Assembly: GCF_900109325.1 (NCBI RefSeq)
Contig: NZ_FNZU01000001.1
Location: forward strand, 186,001-250,000
Source: Alkalibacterium pelagium
Lineage (GTDB): Bacteria; Bacillota; Bacilli; Lactobacillales; Carnobacteriaceae_A
Length of the DNA: 64,000 nt
Direction of reading: 5' to 3'
The notes under the pieces were generated by a model. The model was not told where the DNA came from. It saw only the letters and a list, made by a program, of their open reading frames with translations, and ran no database searches. The stretch's first letter is position 1. Each line of letters starts with the position of its first letter. Below are positions 8,349 through 16,891 of the stretch, piece after piece. A program made the position numbers and the translations under genes.

Positions 8349-8855
8349 ATGGGAGTTTTTGACTTTTTAAAAGGAAAAGGAAATGAACCTAAAGAGACGA
8401 AAGTCGTATTGAGCAACCCGGTAAACGGAAAAGTCATTCCAATCGATGAAGTGGATGATCCAGTCTTTTCACAGAAAATGATGGGAGACGGGTTTGGTGT
8501 TGTCCCAAGCGATGGAGACATCTATTCACCAGGTTCAGGTAAGGTTGTCAGCGTCTTTCCGACCCAGCATGCAGTTGGACTTGAGCTGGATAACGGCATA
8601 GAAGTTCTGGTTCATATCGGTATCGACACTGTAGAACTTGAAGGCGGACCATTTGACACGTTAGTCAAAGAAGGGGACACGGTTACACCAGAAACTAAGA
8701 TTTCAACAGTTGATCTCGAAGGTCTGAAAGCTGCTGGTAAAGAAAATACAGTCATCATTGTCTTCACCAACATGGATCAGGTGGGAGACTATGACCTGTC
8801 TACTACTGGTGAAACACAAAAAGGTGCAGAAATCGGTTCTGTTTCTTCTAAATAA
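8349..8855 (+). CDS. PTS glucose-type EIIA domain protein
   Basis: A 168-aa stand-alone EIIA(Glc) protein that takes phosphate from HPr and passes it to a sugar-specific EIIB. The phosphoryl-accepting histidine is H89 in VHIGIDTVEL, and the helper histidine is H74 in QHAVGLEL, matching the two-His active site of the family. The frame is open 32 codons upstream, but ATG 8349 has GGGAG just before it and family alignment starts there. No EIIBC lies nearby, so it may serve PTS transporters encoded elsewhere that lack their own EIIA. It ends in a strong terminator. Confidence 0.93.
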   Translation: MGVFDFLKGKGNEPKETKVVLSNPVNGKVIPIDEVDDPVFSQKMMGDGFGVVPSDGDIYSPGSGKVVSVFPTQHAVGLELDNGIEVLVHIGIDTVELEGGPFDTLVKEGDTVTPETKISTVDLEGLKAAGKENTVIIVFTNMDQVGDYDLSTTGETQKGAEIGSVSSK

Positions 8856-8865
8856 CACACTAATA

Positions 8866-8900
8866 AAAGCCTCGGGAAGGATATTCTCGAGGCTTTTTTT
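8866..8900. terminator. Terminator after the EIIA gene, probably bidirectional
   Basis: AAGCCTCG and CGAGGCTT arms around a short loop, with eight T on the plus side and a TTTTATTAG tail on the minus side. It lies between the convergent EIIA and flavin reductase-like genes. Confidence 0.85.
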
Positions 8901-9008
8901 TGTGCTCTAGGTGTATACATACCAGCACACATCATATTTATGCCGGGTAGTTCAGCTGATCGAAAATGTACAATCAGAATCAGCAAGATAGGTGTGACTA
9001 ATGCCTAA

Positions 9009-9632
9009 TCAGTTCTGTGGACGAACAATAGTAAAGACATTCCCTATTTCAGAATAGGCATTTCCAGACAGACGGGCTACTGGTTCAAGATGTTCAGGGA
9101 GGATATATTCTTTCTCTGAATCATATACGGCTGGATCGATGTGAACATCGGTTACTTTAAGAAGGAAGTGGTCGGTTACAACCTCTCCAGATTCATCTTC
9201 GATGGGAATATGCTGATACAGAGTGGTTTCAAAGCGGATAAGAGCCTCTCTGATTCCAGGGACTTTAACGGACGAACTGTCGACTAATGAAAGATTTGTC
9301 CGGTCCAGCTCACTCTCATCGGAGGCAAGAGGAGCAGATGTCTCATTCATATCTGAAGTCAGCGATTTACTCACGATATGAACGACAGCTTCTTTCTGAT
9401 CGATAATGTTCAAAGCTGTGTCTTTAGCTTTTCCGTTCGTTCTCAAAATTGAGACAGTAAGAAGTGGGATCTGGTTGGATGCCACACTAAAGAAGCTGAA
9501 TGGTGCAGCATTGACAACGTCATCTTTTTCATTAAGAGAAGTGATCCAGGCAATTGCCCTGGGAATGACGCTGCCGGTAAGAAACTTGTACTGCTGTTTG
9601 GCAGATAAGTCGGATGTTTTAAAATGATGCAT
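9009..9632 (-). CDS. Flavin reductase-like, FMN-binding split-barrel protein
   Basis: A protein of about 207 aa of the flavin reductase-like / DIM6-NTAB group: SVIPRAIAWITSLNEKDDVVNAAPFSFF at residues about 20-50 is the typical flavin-binding start, followed by the split barrel and a FxxTLYQH-like segment. Family members bind FMN and reduce flavins or other substrates with NAD(P)H; the substrate here is not predictable. The frame extends 14 codons further, but AAAGGAG sits about 10 bases before ATG 9632, so I start there. Single gene, convergent with EIIA. Confidence 0.82.
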   Translation of the reverse strand: MHHFKTSDLSAKQQYKFLTGSVIPRAIAWITSLNEKDDVVNAAPFSFFSVASNQIPLLTVSILRTNGKAKDTALNIIDQKEAVVHIVSKSLTSDMNETSAPLASDESELDRTNLSLVDSSSVKVPGIREALIRFETTLYQHIPIEDESGEVVTDHFLLKVTDVHIDPAVYDSEKEYILPEHLEPVARLSGNAYSEIGNVFTIVRPQN

Positions 9633-9800
9633 GAGGTTTATACTCCTTTTCATAGTCATAAAGTAATGATACATAGTTAAGTATATTCTGAATTCGAGAT
9701 TATTTCCAGTTTTTCATAAGCCGTACTCTTTTCTGGGCCTTAAGAGGTAAAGGGTCACAGAATCGAATAGTTTAAATCAAGTTATGAAAAAATGAAAAAA

Positions 9801-9829
9801 AATGAAAAAGAGAGGGAGCCCCTCTCTTT
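9801..9829 (-). terminator. Terminator of the lactonase gene
   Basis: On the minus strand AAAGAGAGGG (9829-9820) pairs with CCCTCTCTTT (9816-9807), followed by a long T-rich stretch interrupted by CA. Confidence 0.85.
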
Positions 9830-9862
9830 CAAATGAATTGTTTAGTGTCAGGATTAATTGAC

Positions 9863-10897
9863 TTATACGAACTGAACACAGATTACTTCAGGGGCGTAGA
9901 CATCTTTTTGAAGTAAGGTCAGGCTTCCGTCAGAAGCGTCTCGCTCAAACAAAGAGAGATTGTCAGTATCCTGGTGCCCGACGACAACATAAGATTCCGT
10001 TGGGTCCAGATTGAAGTCACGTGGAATCTCTCCTTCAGTCGGTACATAGTCATTCAGCGTCAACGTTCCGTCTTCATTGACAGAAAAGATGGCAATGGTG
10101 TCGTGTCCACGGTTTGACGCATAAACGAATCGGCCGTCTGAAGACACTCGGATCGCCGCTCCACCGTTGAAAGCTGTATGGTCTTCAGGTATAGAAGAAA
10201 CAGTCTGAAGGTGATTGAAAGAGCCATTCTCAGCGTCGTAAGAAAGAGTCAGGACCTCACTGCTCAGTTCTCCAAAAACGTATGCAACTGCTTTGTCAGG
10301 ATGAAAGGCAATATGACGCGGCCCAGTGCCGGGAGCTGTTTCAAAAACTGCCGCTTCTTTCAGCTCATTATTATCAGTAAGAGAATACGTGTAGACTTCG
10401 TCTGTTCCAAGATCGCAGGCCACCAGATACTTCTTGTCTGGAGTCAGATCGAAGTAGTGAGCATGAGGGCCATCCTGATTTTCATGGGCAGACTTCCCTG
10501 AATGCGCTGATTTATCCACAAGTTCCAGTTTGCCTTCATCGGAAACTTTAAGGACAGCGACTTCTCCTTTATGATAATTGGCAGTATAGAGGAGTCCCTT
10601 GTCTTCATCATAAGCTACATAGCAGGGAGGCGCGCCTTCTTCGAGCCATTCATCTACAAGCTCGTACTCGTCGGAGTCGGACTTTCTGAATGAAGCAATC
10701 CCGCCTTTTCCGTTATCCTTTTTGGAAACAGAAAACAGCAGGCTGTAATCATCAGATCCGTCCAGGTAAGTCGGACTGCCTAACGAGGCTTCATGCTTCA
10801 AATTTTCAAGCTGTTTTGTAGCTGTGTTGAGTTCAATACTGTAAATCCCTTTACTTTCTCTCTTGGTATACGTTCCCAGAATTAATTTGTCAGTCAT
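9863..10897 (-). CDS. 6-phosphogluconolactonase, beta-propeller (lactonase) family
   Basis: A 344-aa protein of the seven-bladed propeller lactonase family (YkgB/YbhE Pgl type). Repeated propeller motifs include GPHAHYFDLTPDKKYLVACDLGTDEVYTY, GTGPRHIAFHPDKAVAYVFGELS and GRFVYASNRGHDTIAIF. Family members hydrolyse 6-phosphogluconolactone in the oxidative pentose phosphate pathway, although several have no tested activity. The start ATG has AAGGAGGT 8 bases upstream and length is normal. It is transcribed alone with its own terminator. Confidence 0.87.
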   Translation of the reverse strand: MTDKLILGTYTKRESKGIYSIELNTATKQLENLKHEASLGSPTYLDGSDDYSLLFSVSKKDNGKGGIASFRKSDSDEYELVDEWLEEGAPPCYVAYDEDKGLLYTANYHKGEVAVLKVSDEGKLELVDKSAHSGKSAHENQDGPHAHYFDLTPDKKYLVACDLGTDEVYTYSLTDNNELKEAAVFETAPGTGPRHIAFHPDKAVAYVFGELSSEVLTLSYDAENGSFNHLQTVSSIPEDHTAFNGGAAIRVSSDGRFVYASNRGHDTIAIFSVNEDGTLTLNDYVPTEGEIPRDFNLDPTESYVVVGHQDTDNLSLFERDASDGSLTLLQKDVYAPEVICVQFV

Positions 10898-11064
10898 TCA
10901 GGGACCTCCTTCATAAATTAGGTTCTTAAATAAGTATAACAAACTATTTACTTGCCGTGAAAGAAAAGAGCACGTCTCCCAACAAAATATTTTTCAGTTA
11001 TTTAGATACCTAAAAATATATAGAATATGCTAAACTGATAGTGTAGACAGAAAGGAGCGTGGGT

Positions 11065-12273
11065 ATGGACAAGGATCAGAATGAGAAAAAATCGAGCCAG
11101 TGGAGTAAGACCTGGTTCTGGAAAAGGGTCATCAATAATAAAATTGTTTCAGGCTTAGTCATAACTTTTCTTCTGTTTATCAATATATATATGCTTACCC
11201 GTATCTCCTTCATTTTCAGACCAGTAGGCATCATTTTAGAAATCGTAGGACCGCCACTTATTTTTGCGGTCATTTTCTACTACCTGTTAAATCCGATCGT
11301 CGACTGGCTTGAGAAAAAACGATTTTCAAGAAATACTGCCATAGCATTCATGTTCAGTCTGCTCATCCTGCTGATTGTAGGCGGCATGAACTTCATAGTA
11401 CCGATCATCAGAGAACAATTGAATTCTCTGATAACCAATTGGCCCGTGTACTGGAATAACTTGATGCTTCAGCTCGACAGTCTTCTGAATACTCAAGCCT
11501 TTACTGATTTTATGGATCAGCTGAGTGAAACAACGGTACTTGAAACAGTGACGAATCAGACGACGAACTTACTGAATGCAACGATGGGGAGCATAGGCAC
11601 ATTCATAGGTACAGTTACTCAAGTATTCATTACATTGTTTACTATGCCGTTTGTTCTCTATTATCTTCTGAAAGACGGGAAAAAAATTCCGCCTTTCGTA
11701 TCTAAATACATTCCAATTCAGGCCAGAGAGAAAACCAATCAGCTTTTCTCAGAAATCAACAAGCAGGTCAGCTTCTATGTTCGAGGACAGCTGATCGTAG
11801 CTATTTCAGTTGGCTTCATATTCTGGATCGGTTTTACCATCGTGGGACTAGATTTTGCGCTGACACTTGGGATTTTTGCAGGGTTTCTGAATCTGATTCC
11901 TTATCTCGGATCGTTCGTAGCAAGCATTCCTGCTCTGATCATCGCTATCGTAGATTCACCTTTTATGTTGTTCAAGGTTCTAATCGTATTTGGAGTGGAA
12001 CAGATTCTTGAAAATCGGATCATCTCACCTCAGATCATTGGAAATACTTTGAAGATTCATCCAGTCAACATCATTTTTCTGCTTCTGATCGGGGGAAGGC
12101 TGTTCGGTCTCATGGGAATCGTATTTGGTATACCTGGTTATGCCATAATAAAAATTATCGTATCTATGGCATTTGACTGGTACCGCGCTACTACAGGCTG
12201 GTATGATGTAGAAGAAGCACCTGTCAATACGCAGGAAGCGCTGGTTAAAGTGAAAAATAGAGAGGATTCCTGA
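11065..12273 (+). CDS. AI-2E family (PerM/YdbI-type) membrane protein
   Basis: A protein of about 402 aa with a basic cytoplasmic N-terminus, two early membrane helices (about residues 28-75), a soluble middle segment and a C-terminal block of four or five helices containing GIFAGFLNLIPYLGSFVASIPALI, the family signature. Members are put forward as autoinducer-2 exporters or ion/proton antiporters; the role here is open. GTG 11059 is only one base from AAAGGAG, while ATG 11065 is 7 bases away, so 11065 is chosen. It ends in its own terminator and is unlinked to the TetR operon. Confidence 0.9.
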   Translation: MDKDQNEKKSSQWSKTWFWKRVINNKIVSGLVITFLLFINIYMLTRISFIFRPVGIILEIVGPPLIFAVIFYYLLNPIVDWLEKKRFSRNTAIAFMFSLLILLIVGGMNFIVPIIREQLNSLITNWPVYWNNLMLQLDSLLNTQAFTDFMDQLSETTVLETVTNQTTNLLNATMGSIGTFIGTVTQVFITLFTMPFVLYYLLKDGKKIPPFVSKYIPIQAREKTNQLFSEINKQVSFYVRGQLIVAISVGFIFWIGFTIVGLDFALTLGIFAGFLNLIPYLGSFVASIPALIIAIVDSPFMLFKVLIVFGVEQILENRIISPQIIGNTLKIHPVNIIFLLLIGGRLFGLMGIVFGIPGYAIIKIIVSMAFDWYRATTGWYDVEEAPVNTQEALVKVKNREDS

Positions 12274-12308
12274 AAGTTCACTTCTTGAAAAAGTCGTGAA
12301 CTTTTTTT
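12273..12308 (+). terminator. Terminator of the AI-2E family gene
   Basis: AAAGTTCAC (12273-12281) pairs with GTGAACTTT (12296-12304), with a T run. The stem starts at the last base of the stop codon. Confidence 0.85.
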
Positions 12309-12314
12309 AAAAGG

Positions 12315-12366
12315 TTGATTAATGACAGCATGTCACATATAATACCATATTATGACAGTATGTCAT
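12315..12366 (+). promoter_or_regulatory. Promoter with two TetR-type operators
   Basis: -35 TTGATT (12315-12320), 17-base spacer, -10 TATAAT (12338-12343). TGACAGCATGTCA (12323-12335) lies inside the spacer, and a second copy, TGACAGTATGTCA (12353-12365, flanked by A and T to give a 15-bp palindrome), covers the likely transcription start. Centres are 30 bp apart, about three helical turns. This is a strong candidate for autorepression by the TetR protein encoded next. Confidence 0.85.
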
Positions 12367-12397
12367 TTTCACTTCAAATAAGGAAGGACTGACTAGT

Positions 12398-13033
12398 GTG
12401 CCATCCCAGACATTTTTTAATTTGTCGGAAGAAAAAAGACAACGGTTGATTGCCGGTGCGATGAAGGAATTTTCTGAAAAATCATTGAACGACGCCTCTA
12501 TTTCAAATATTGTCAAGAACTCAAACATCTCACGTGGAAGTTTTTATCAATATTTTGAAGATAAGAAGGACCTTTACTTTTTTCTCATAAGCAAGTTCAG
12601 ATATAATTACAGGCAGCTGATGTTCAAAAGTTTTAAGGAGAAAGACGGAGACTTCTTTGAAGGATATAAATTGTTTGGTGAAAAATACATCAAATACATT
12701 ATGGAATCAGAAAAGTTCGGATTTTTTGAGAATATGTATATGCATATGAATTATCAGATCAATCAGGAAGCCCGTGTCGATTTTGACAAGGCCGGCTATC
12801 AGAAATTGCCTGACGGGAAACGGATACTTGATGTCGTGGACCGGTCACAGTTGAAGATGGAAACTGAAAAAGAAGTGATCGATATTTTGAGATATATTCT
12901 CAGTATGTTGAACGACACCATTATGGAAGGGTTCTGGAAGGAACTATCCGTATCCAGCACACAGGAGCTGTTTATTAAACGACTGAGCTGGATCACGTAT
13001 GGTGTGAAAATAAACAATAAAGAAGAGGATTAA
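12398..13033 (+). CDS. TetR/AcrR family transcriptional regulator
   Basis: The 211-aa protein has an N-terminal TetR DNA-binding domain (residues about 10-55; SISNIVKNSNISRGSFYQYF is the helix-turn-helix) and a C-terminal ligand domain not assignable to a subfamily. The start is GTG with AAGGAAGGA about 9 bases upstream. It is the first gene of an operon with two ABC exporter half-transporters (2 bases, then a 1-base overlap). Two matching palindromes in its promoter suggest it represses its own operon and is released by a drug or lipid-like ligand. Confidence 0.92.
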   Translation: MPSQTFFNLSEEKRQRLIAGAMKEFSEKSLNDASISNIVKNSNISRGSFYQYFEDKKDLYFFLISKFRYNYRQLMFKSFKEKDGDFFEGYKLFGEKYIKYIMESEKFGFFENMYMHMNYQINQEARVDFDKAGYQKLPDGKRILDVVDRSQLKMETEKEVIDILRYILSMLNDTIMEGFWKELSVSSTQELFIKRLSWITYGVKINNKEED

Positions 13034-13035
13034 TT

Positions 13036-14757
13036 ATGTTAAAACTAGCAAGATGGATGAATCCCTGGCGAGTAGCCTTAAGTCTGTTTTTTATGGCCCT
13101 TCAAGTTGTAGGGATGCTGGCGATGCCGACGATTACTGCAAACATCATCGACTTTGGTGTTGCTGAAGGAGACATTGGCTACATTACCCGAACAGGTCTG
13201 CTGATGCTTGGCTTTACTTTCCTGACAATCGTTTCCGCTTTACTGAATGTCTATTTCGGAGCGAAAGAATCTCAAGGACTAGGGGATACGATTCGTCGTA
13301 GAGTCTATAAAATCGTGACCTATTTTACAAATGAAGAGCTCGACCGCTTTGGGACGTCCACTCTGATCACCCGAACGACTAATGATGTCATGCAGATTCA
13401 ATTTGTCATGATGATGGTCATTCGAATAATGACGCTGGCTCCATTTTTAATGGTCGGTGCCGGCATCATGGCTTATTCTAGAGAACCGGATCTGGCTTTT
13501 GTATTCCTTATCTCCATGCCGATACTAATTGGTCTGCTGTTTCTTATCTTGAGACTGACCAGTCCGATCTTTAAATCTCTGCAGCTGAAGACAGACAACT
13601 TGAACCGTGTCTTCCGAGAAGGACTCACAGGAATTCGTGTAATCCGGGCTTTTAATAAGGATGACTATGAAAAGGAACGGTTCGATGAAGTCAACTGGGA
13701 CTTTGCCGCGACCTCAATCAAAGCACAGACTATCCTGGCATTCATGATGCCATCGATGGTGTTTGCGGTCAGCATTACTAACATCATGATCATCTGGTTC
13801 GGTGCACAGTTCATTAGTGAAGGCAATATGCAGGTAGGTAACCTTGTAGCTTTCATGACTTACGCAATGCAGATTCTTCTGGGAATCATGATGGTATCAT
13901 TCGTTCTGTTCTTCCTGCCAAGAGGGCAGATTGCAGCCGCGCGTGTGCTGGAAGTACTGGATACACCTAATATTATTAAAGATCCGGATGACCCGAAAGA
14001 CTTATCCATAGATAGAGAAGTCTCTCTTCGTTTCAATCACATCAATTACCGTTACCCTAGAGCAGAAAAACTAGCCCTGGATGATATCGACTTTACCCTT
14101 AAAAAAGGAGAAAGACTGGCGATCATTGGAGGAACAGGGTCAGGGAAAACGACTCTGGCCAATCTGATTCCTCGTCTCTACGATGTAGAAGATGGGGCGA
14201 TTGAAATCAACGGAATCGATATCAGAGAGGTCGAGCAGGGAGCCTTGAGGCGTCTAATCGGTTTTGCTCCTCAGAAAGCTCTCCTTTTCTCGGGAACGAT
14301 CAGAAGCAATCTTAAGTACGGTAAACCTGACGCTACAGATGAAGAAATCTGGCATGCACTGGATATTGCTCAAGGAAAAGATTTTGTAGAAAACCTTCCT
14401 AAAGGACTTGATTCGAGAGTTGAGCAGGGAGGCGGAAACTTCTCCGGCGGACAGAGGCAGCGTTTAAGCATTGCACGAGCACTTGTTACTAAAGCAGACA
14501 TCCTGGTATTCGATGATTCATTTTCGGCGCTCGACTTCAAGACGGACGCCAAGCTGAGAGAAGCATTGAAGCCGGAAACTAGAGAATCGGCAGTCGTGAT
14601 TATTGCTCAGCGCATCAGTACAGTAGTGGATGCTGACCAGATCATTGTTCTTGATAGAGGGAAAGTAGTCGGAAAAGGCACACATGACGAACTGAAGCGC
14701 TCAAACAAAATTTACAAGGAAATCATGGATTCTCAGATGAAAGGAGAGGACATTTAA
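13036..14757 (+). CDS. ABC exporter half-transporter with degenerate ATPase site (heterodimer subunit 1)
   Basis: A 573-aa type IV ABC exporter: six membrane helices (residues about 15-300) fused to an ATPase (Walker A GGTGSGKTT; signature FSGGQRQRLS). The catalytic glutamate after Walker B is replaced by aspartate (D494 in LVFDDSFSALD), as in the degenerate-site subunit of heterodimeric exporters such as LmrC, BmrC and EfrA. It pairs with the next gene, with which it overlaps by one base. Likely a multidrug or lipid-like exporter; the substrate is unknown. Confidence 0.93.
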   Translation: MLKLARWMNPWRVALSLFFMALQVVGMLAMPTITANIIDFGVAEGDIGYITRTGLLMLGFTFLTIVSALLNVYFGAKESQGLGDTIRRRVYKIVTYFTNEELDRFGTSTLITRTTNDVMQIQFVMMMVIRIMTLAPFLMVGAGIMAYSREPDLAFVFLISMPILIGLLFLILRLTSPIFKSLQLKTDNLNRVFREGLTGIRVIRAFNKDDYEKERFDEVNWDFAATSIKAQTILAFMMPSMVFAVSITNIMIIWFGAQFISEGNMQVGNLVAFMTYAMQILLGIMMVSFVLFFLPRGQIAAARVLEVLDTPNIIKDPDDPKDLSIDREVSLRFNHINYRYPRAEKLALDDIDFTLKKGERLAIIGGTGSGKTTLANLIPRLYDVEDGAIEINGIDIREVEQGALRRLIGFAPQKALLFSGTIRSNLKYGKPDATDEEIWHALDIAQGKDFVENLPKGLDSRVEQGGGNFSGGQRQRLSIARALVTKADILVFDDSFSALDFKTDAKLREALKPETRESAVVIIAQRISTVVDADQIIVLDRGKVVGKGTHDELKRSNKIYKEIMDSQMKGEDI

Positions 14758-16631
14758 TGAAAAACCAGACTAAAAGCGCAGCCTATATGAAGGCTAAAAA
14801 AGCTAAGGATTTCTGGGGAACGACATTCAGACTGGTCAAGTACATGTCCACTCGTTTCTGGGGTCTGATTCTGACATTCGTTCTCGTCATAGCTGCTACG
14901 ATCATGGGAACCATTGCGCCATATATCCTAGGACTGGCAACCACAGAAATATACAGAGGCCTGCAGGAAGGAACATCCCTTCAGGAAGCGGGTCAGACGA
15001 TCCAGCAATTCCCGATTGATTTTACACTGATCAGAAATATTCTGATTACAGTAGGGATCGTCTACATCACTCAGTCAGTTTTTCAGTACTTCCAGTCATT
15101 CATAACGGCTCGTATAGCACAGAAAACTGTATATGACATGCGTAAAGAACTGAAAGAAAAAATGTCCACTCTACCGATAAAATACTATGATACACATTCC
15201 AATGGAGATATCATGTCCCGTGCGATCAATGACATGGACCAGATTGCGAATACTCTTCAGCAGTCTCTGTCGCAGTTCATCATCAGTGTGGTCCAGTTTG
15301 TAACAGTACTGACCGTCATGAATGTCATTGATATTCGTCTTACGCTGGTAACCATCGTCACTGTGCCGATCAGTTTCCTTCTGATTGCCTGGGTAGCACC
15401 TAAGTCGCAAAGACAGTTCGCAAGCCAGCAGAGAGAACTCGGTGTATTGAATGACCAGGTGGAAGAGACATTTTCTGGACATACGATTGTTAAGACATAC
15501 AACCGGGAAGAAGATGAGATCGAAAAATTTGTCGTTCAGAGCTCCAAGCTGAATGAAGCATCATGGAAAGCCCAGTTCCTTTCAGGGATCATGATGCCGC
15601 TGGTCAGCTTCTCAAGAGACTTAGGCTACTTTGGTGTAGCGATTGTCGGTGGTATCGGCGTAGCTAACGGCACGGTCTCACTCGGTAACGTACAGGCATT
15701 TATTCAGTACGTCAACCAGTTCTCCCAGCCCGTCAGACAGATAGCCAACTTGGCCAATACGATTCAAGTGACAATTGCCTCCTGTGAACGGGTCTTTGAG
15801 ATCCTGGACGAGGAAGAAATGGAAGAAACAGTATCCGGACTTGAACCTAAACCAGCTTCTCCTTATAAAATTGAGTTTGAACACGTTCAGTTTGGTTACG
15901 GAGACAGCAGCGAAGATGAGCTGCTCATGACGGATTTCAACCTGACAGTCAATGAGAGCGAAATGATTGCTGTTGTCGGACCAACTGGAGCAGGGAAATC
16001 AACCTTGATCAATCTGCTTGAACGCTTCTATGATGTTAAAGGAGGAAGCATCCGTTATGAAGGTGTGGATGTAAGAGACATCGACCGGGCAGAACTTAGA
16101 AGCAGATTTTCAATGGTGCTTCAGGATACCTGGCTTTTTAACGGAACAATTTGGGACAACATTGCTTATGGCAGTCACGATAAAGAGAATCTGACTGATG
16201 AACAGATCCTTGAGGCATCCAGAGCAGCTCATGTGGATGACTTTGTCAGACGACTGCCAGATGGATACAATACCGTTCTGAATGAAGAAGGAACGAATAT
16301 CTCTCAAGGGCAACGTCAGCTGATTACGATCGCAAGGGCTTTTCTAGCTGATCCGGACATCCTGATTCTTGATGAAGCAACATCATCCGTCGATACGCGT
16401 ACAGAATTACTCATACAGAAAGCGATGGAAAACCTTCTGCAGGACCGGACTAGTTTCGTTGTCGCCCATAGACTTTCTACAATTAGAGATGCAGATAAGA
16501 TCATTGTCATGAATCATGGTGATGTCATCGAAACTGGAAATCATGATGAGCTGATGGACCAGGACGGTTTTTATGCTGATCTGTACAACTCTCAGTTCCA
16601 GTCTCCAGATGAGCAGCTGAAAGCTGTATAA
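14757..16631 (+). CDS. ABC exporter half-transporter with consensus ATPase site (heterodimer subunit 2)
   Basis: A 624-aa transmembrane-ATPase fusion. Walker A is GPTGAGKST and the Walker B region LILDEATSSVD keeps the catalytic glutamate E540, complementing the degenerate first subunit. The signature is diverged (ISQGQRQL instead of LSGGQ), the pattern known for LmrD/BmrD-type partners, where the consensus composite site uses the other subunit's LSGGQ. It has a longer N-terminal cytoplasmic extension than its partner. Last gene of the TetR operon; a terminator follows. Confidence 0.93.
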   Translation: MKNQTKSAAYMKAKKAKDFWGTTFRLVKYMSTRFWGLILTFVLVIAATIMGTIAPYILGLATTEIYRGLQEGTSLQEAGQTIQQFPIDFTLIRNILITVGIVYITQSVFQYFQSFITARIAQKTVYDMRKELKEKMSTLPIKYYDTHSNGDIMSRAINDMDQIANTLQQSLSQFIISVVQFVTVLTVMNVIDIRLTLVTIVTVPISFLLIAWVAPKSQRQFASQQRELGVLNDQVEETFSGHTIVKTYNREEDEIEKFVVQSSKLNEASWKAQFLSGIMMPLVSFSRDLGYFGVAIVGGIGVANGTVSLGNVQAFIQYVNQFSQPVRQIANLANTIQVTIASCERVFEILDEEEMEETVSGLEPKPASPYKIEFEHVQFGYGDSSEDELLMTDFNLTVNESEMIAVVGPTGAGKSTLINLLERFYDVKGGSIRYEGVDVRDIDRAELRSRFSMVLQDTWLFNGTIWDNIAYGSHDKENLTDEQILEASRAAHVDDFVRRLPDGYNTVLNEEGTNISQGQRQLITIARAFLADPDILILDEATSSVDTRTELLIQKAMENLLQDRTSFVVAHRLSTIRDADKIIVMNHGDVIETGNHDELMDQDGFYADLYNSQFQSPDEQLKAV

Positions 16632-16651
16632 AATTTAATGTATAACGTAAC

Positions 16652-16706
16652 TGGCCGTAGAACGGACATGACCCTAGGGAAGTGTTCATTCTTCGGCCGT
16701 TTTTTT
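16652..16706 (+). terminator. Terminator of the TetR-ABC operon
   Basis: An imperfect stem with arms beginning TGGCCGTAGAAC and ending CTTCGGCCG, followed by seven T (16700-16706). Confidence 0.8.
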
Positions 16707-16891
16707 GTCCGGATCTAGAAGACGTCATTAAACATCAGCAAAATAATATAAACTAACAGCGGTTACATTTTTTAATATATGCAGTAAGAACAAGTTAAAA
16801 CGTTAATCTTTTTCTAATGTTTTTATCACTATTGTCTAATTTATAGAGGAAGGATAGAATGGGGAACATCTTAGAAAGGGAGGCTATTATT

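Noticed and set aside
15171-15482. 103-codon minus-strand frame inside the second ABC subunit
   Set aside because: Fully inside a well-supported gene, no binding site or family match.
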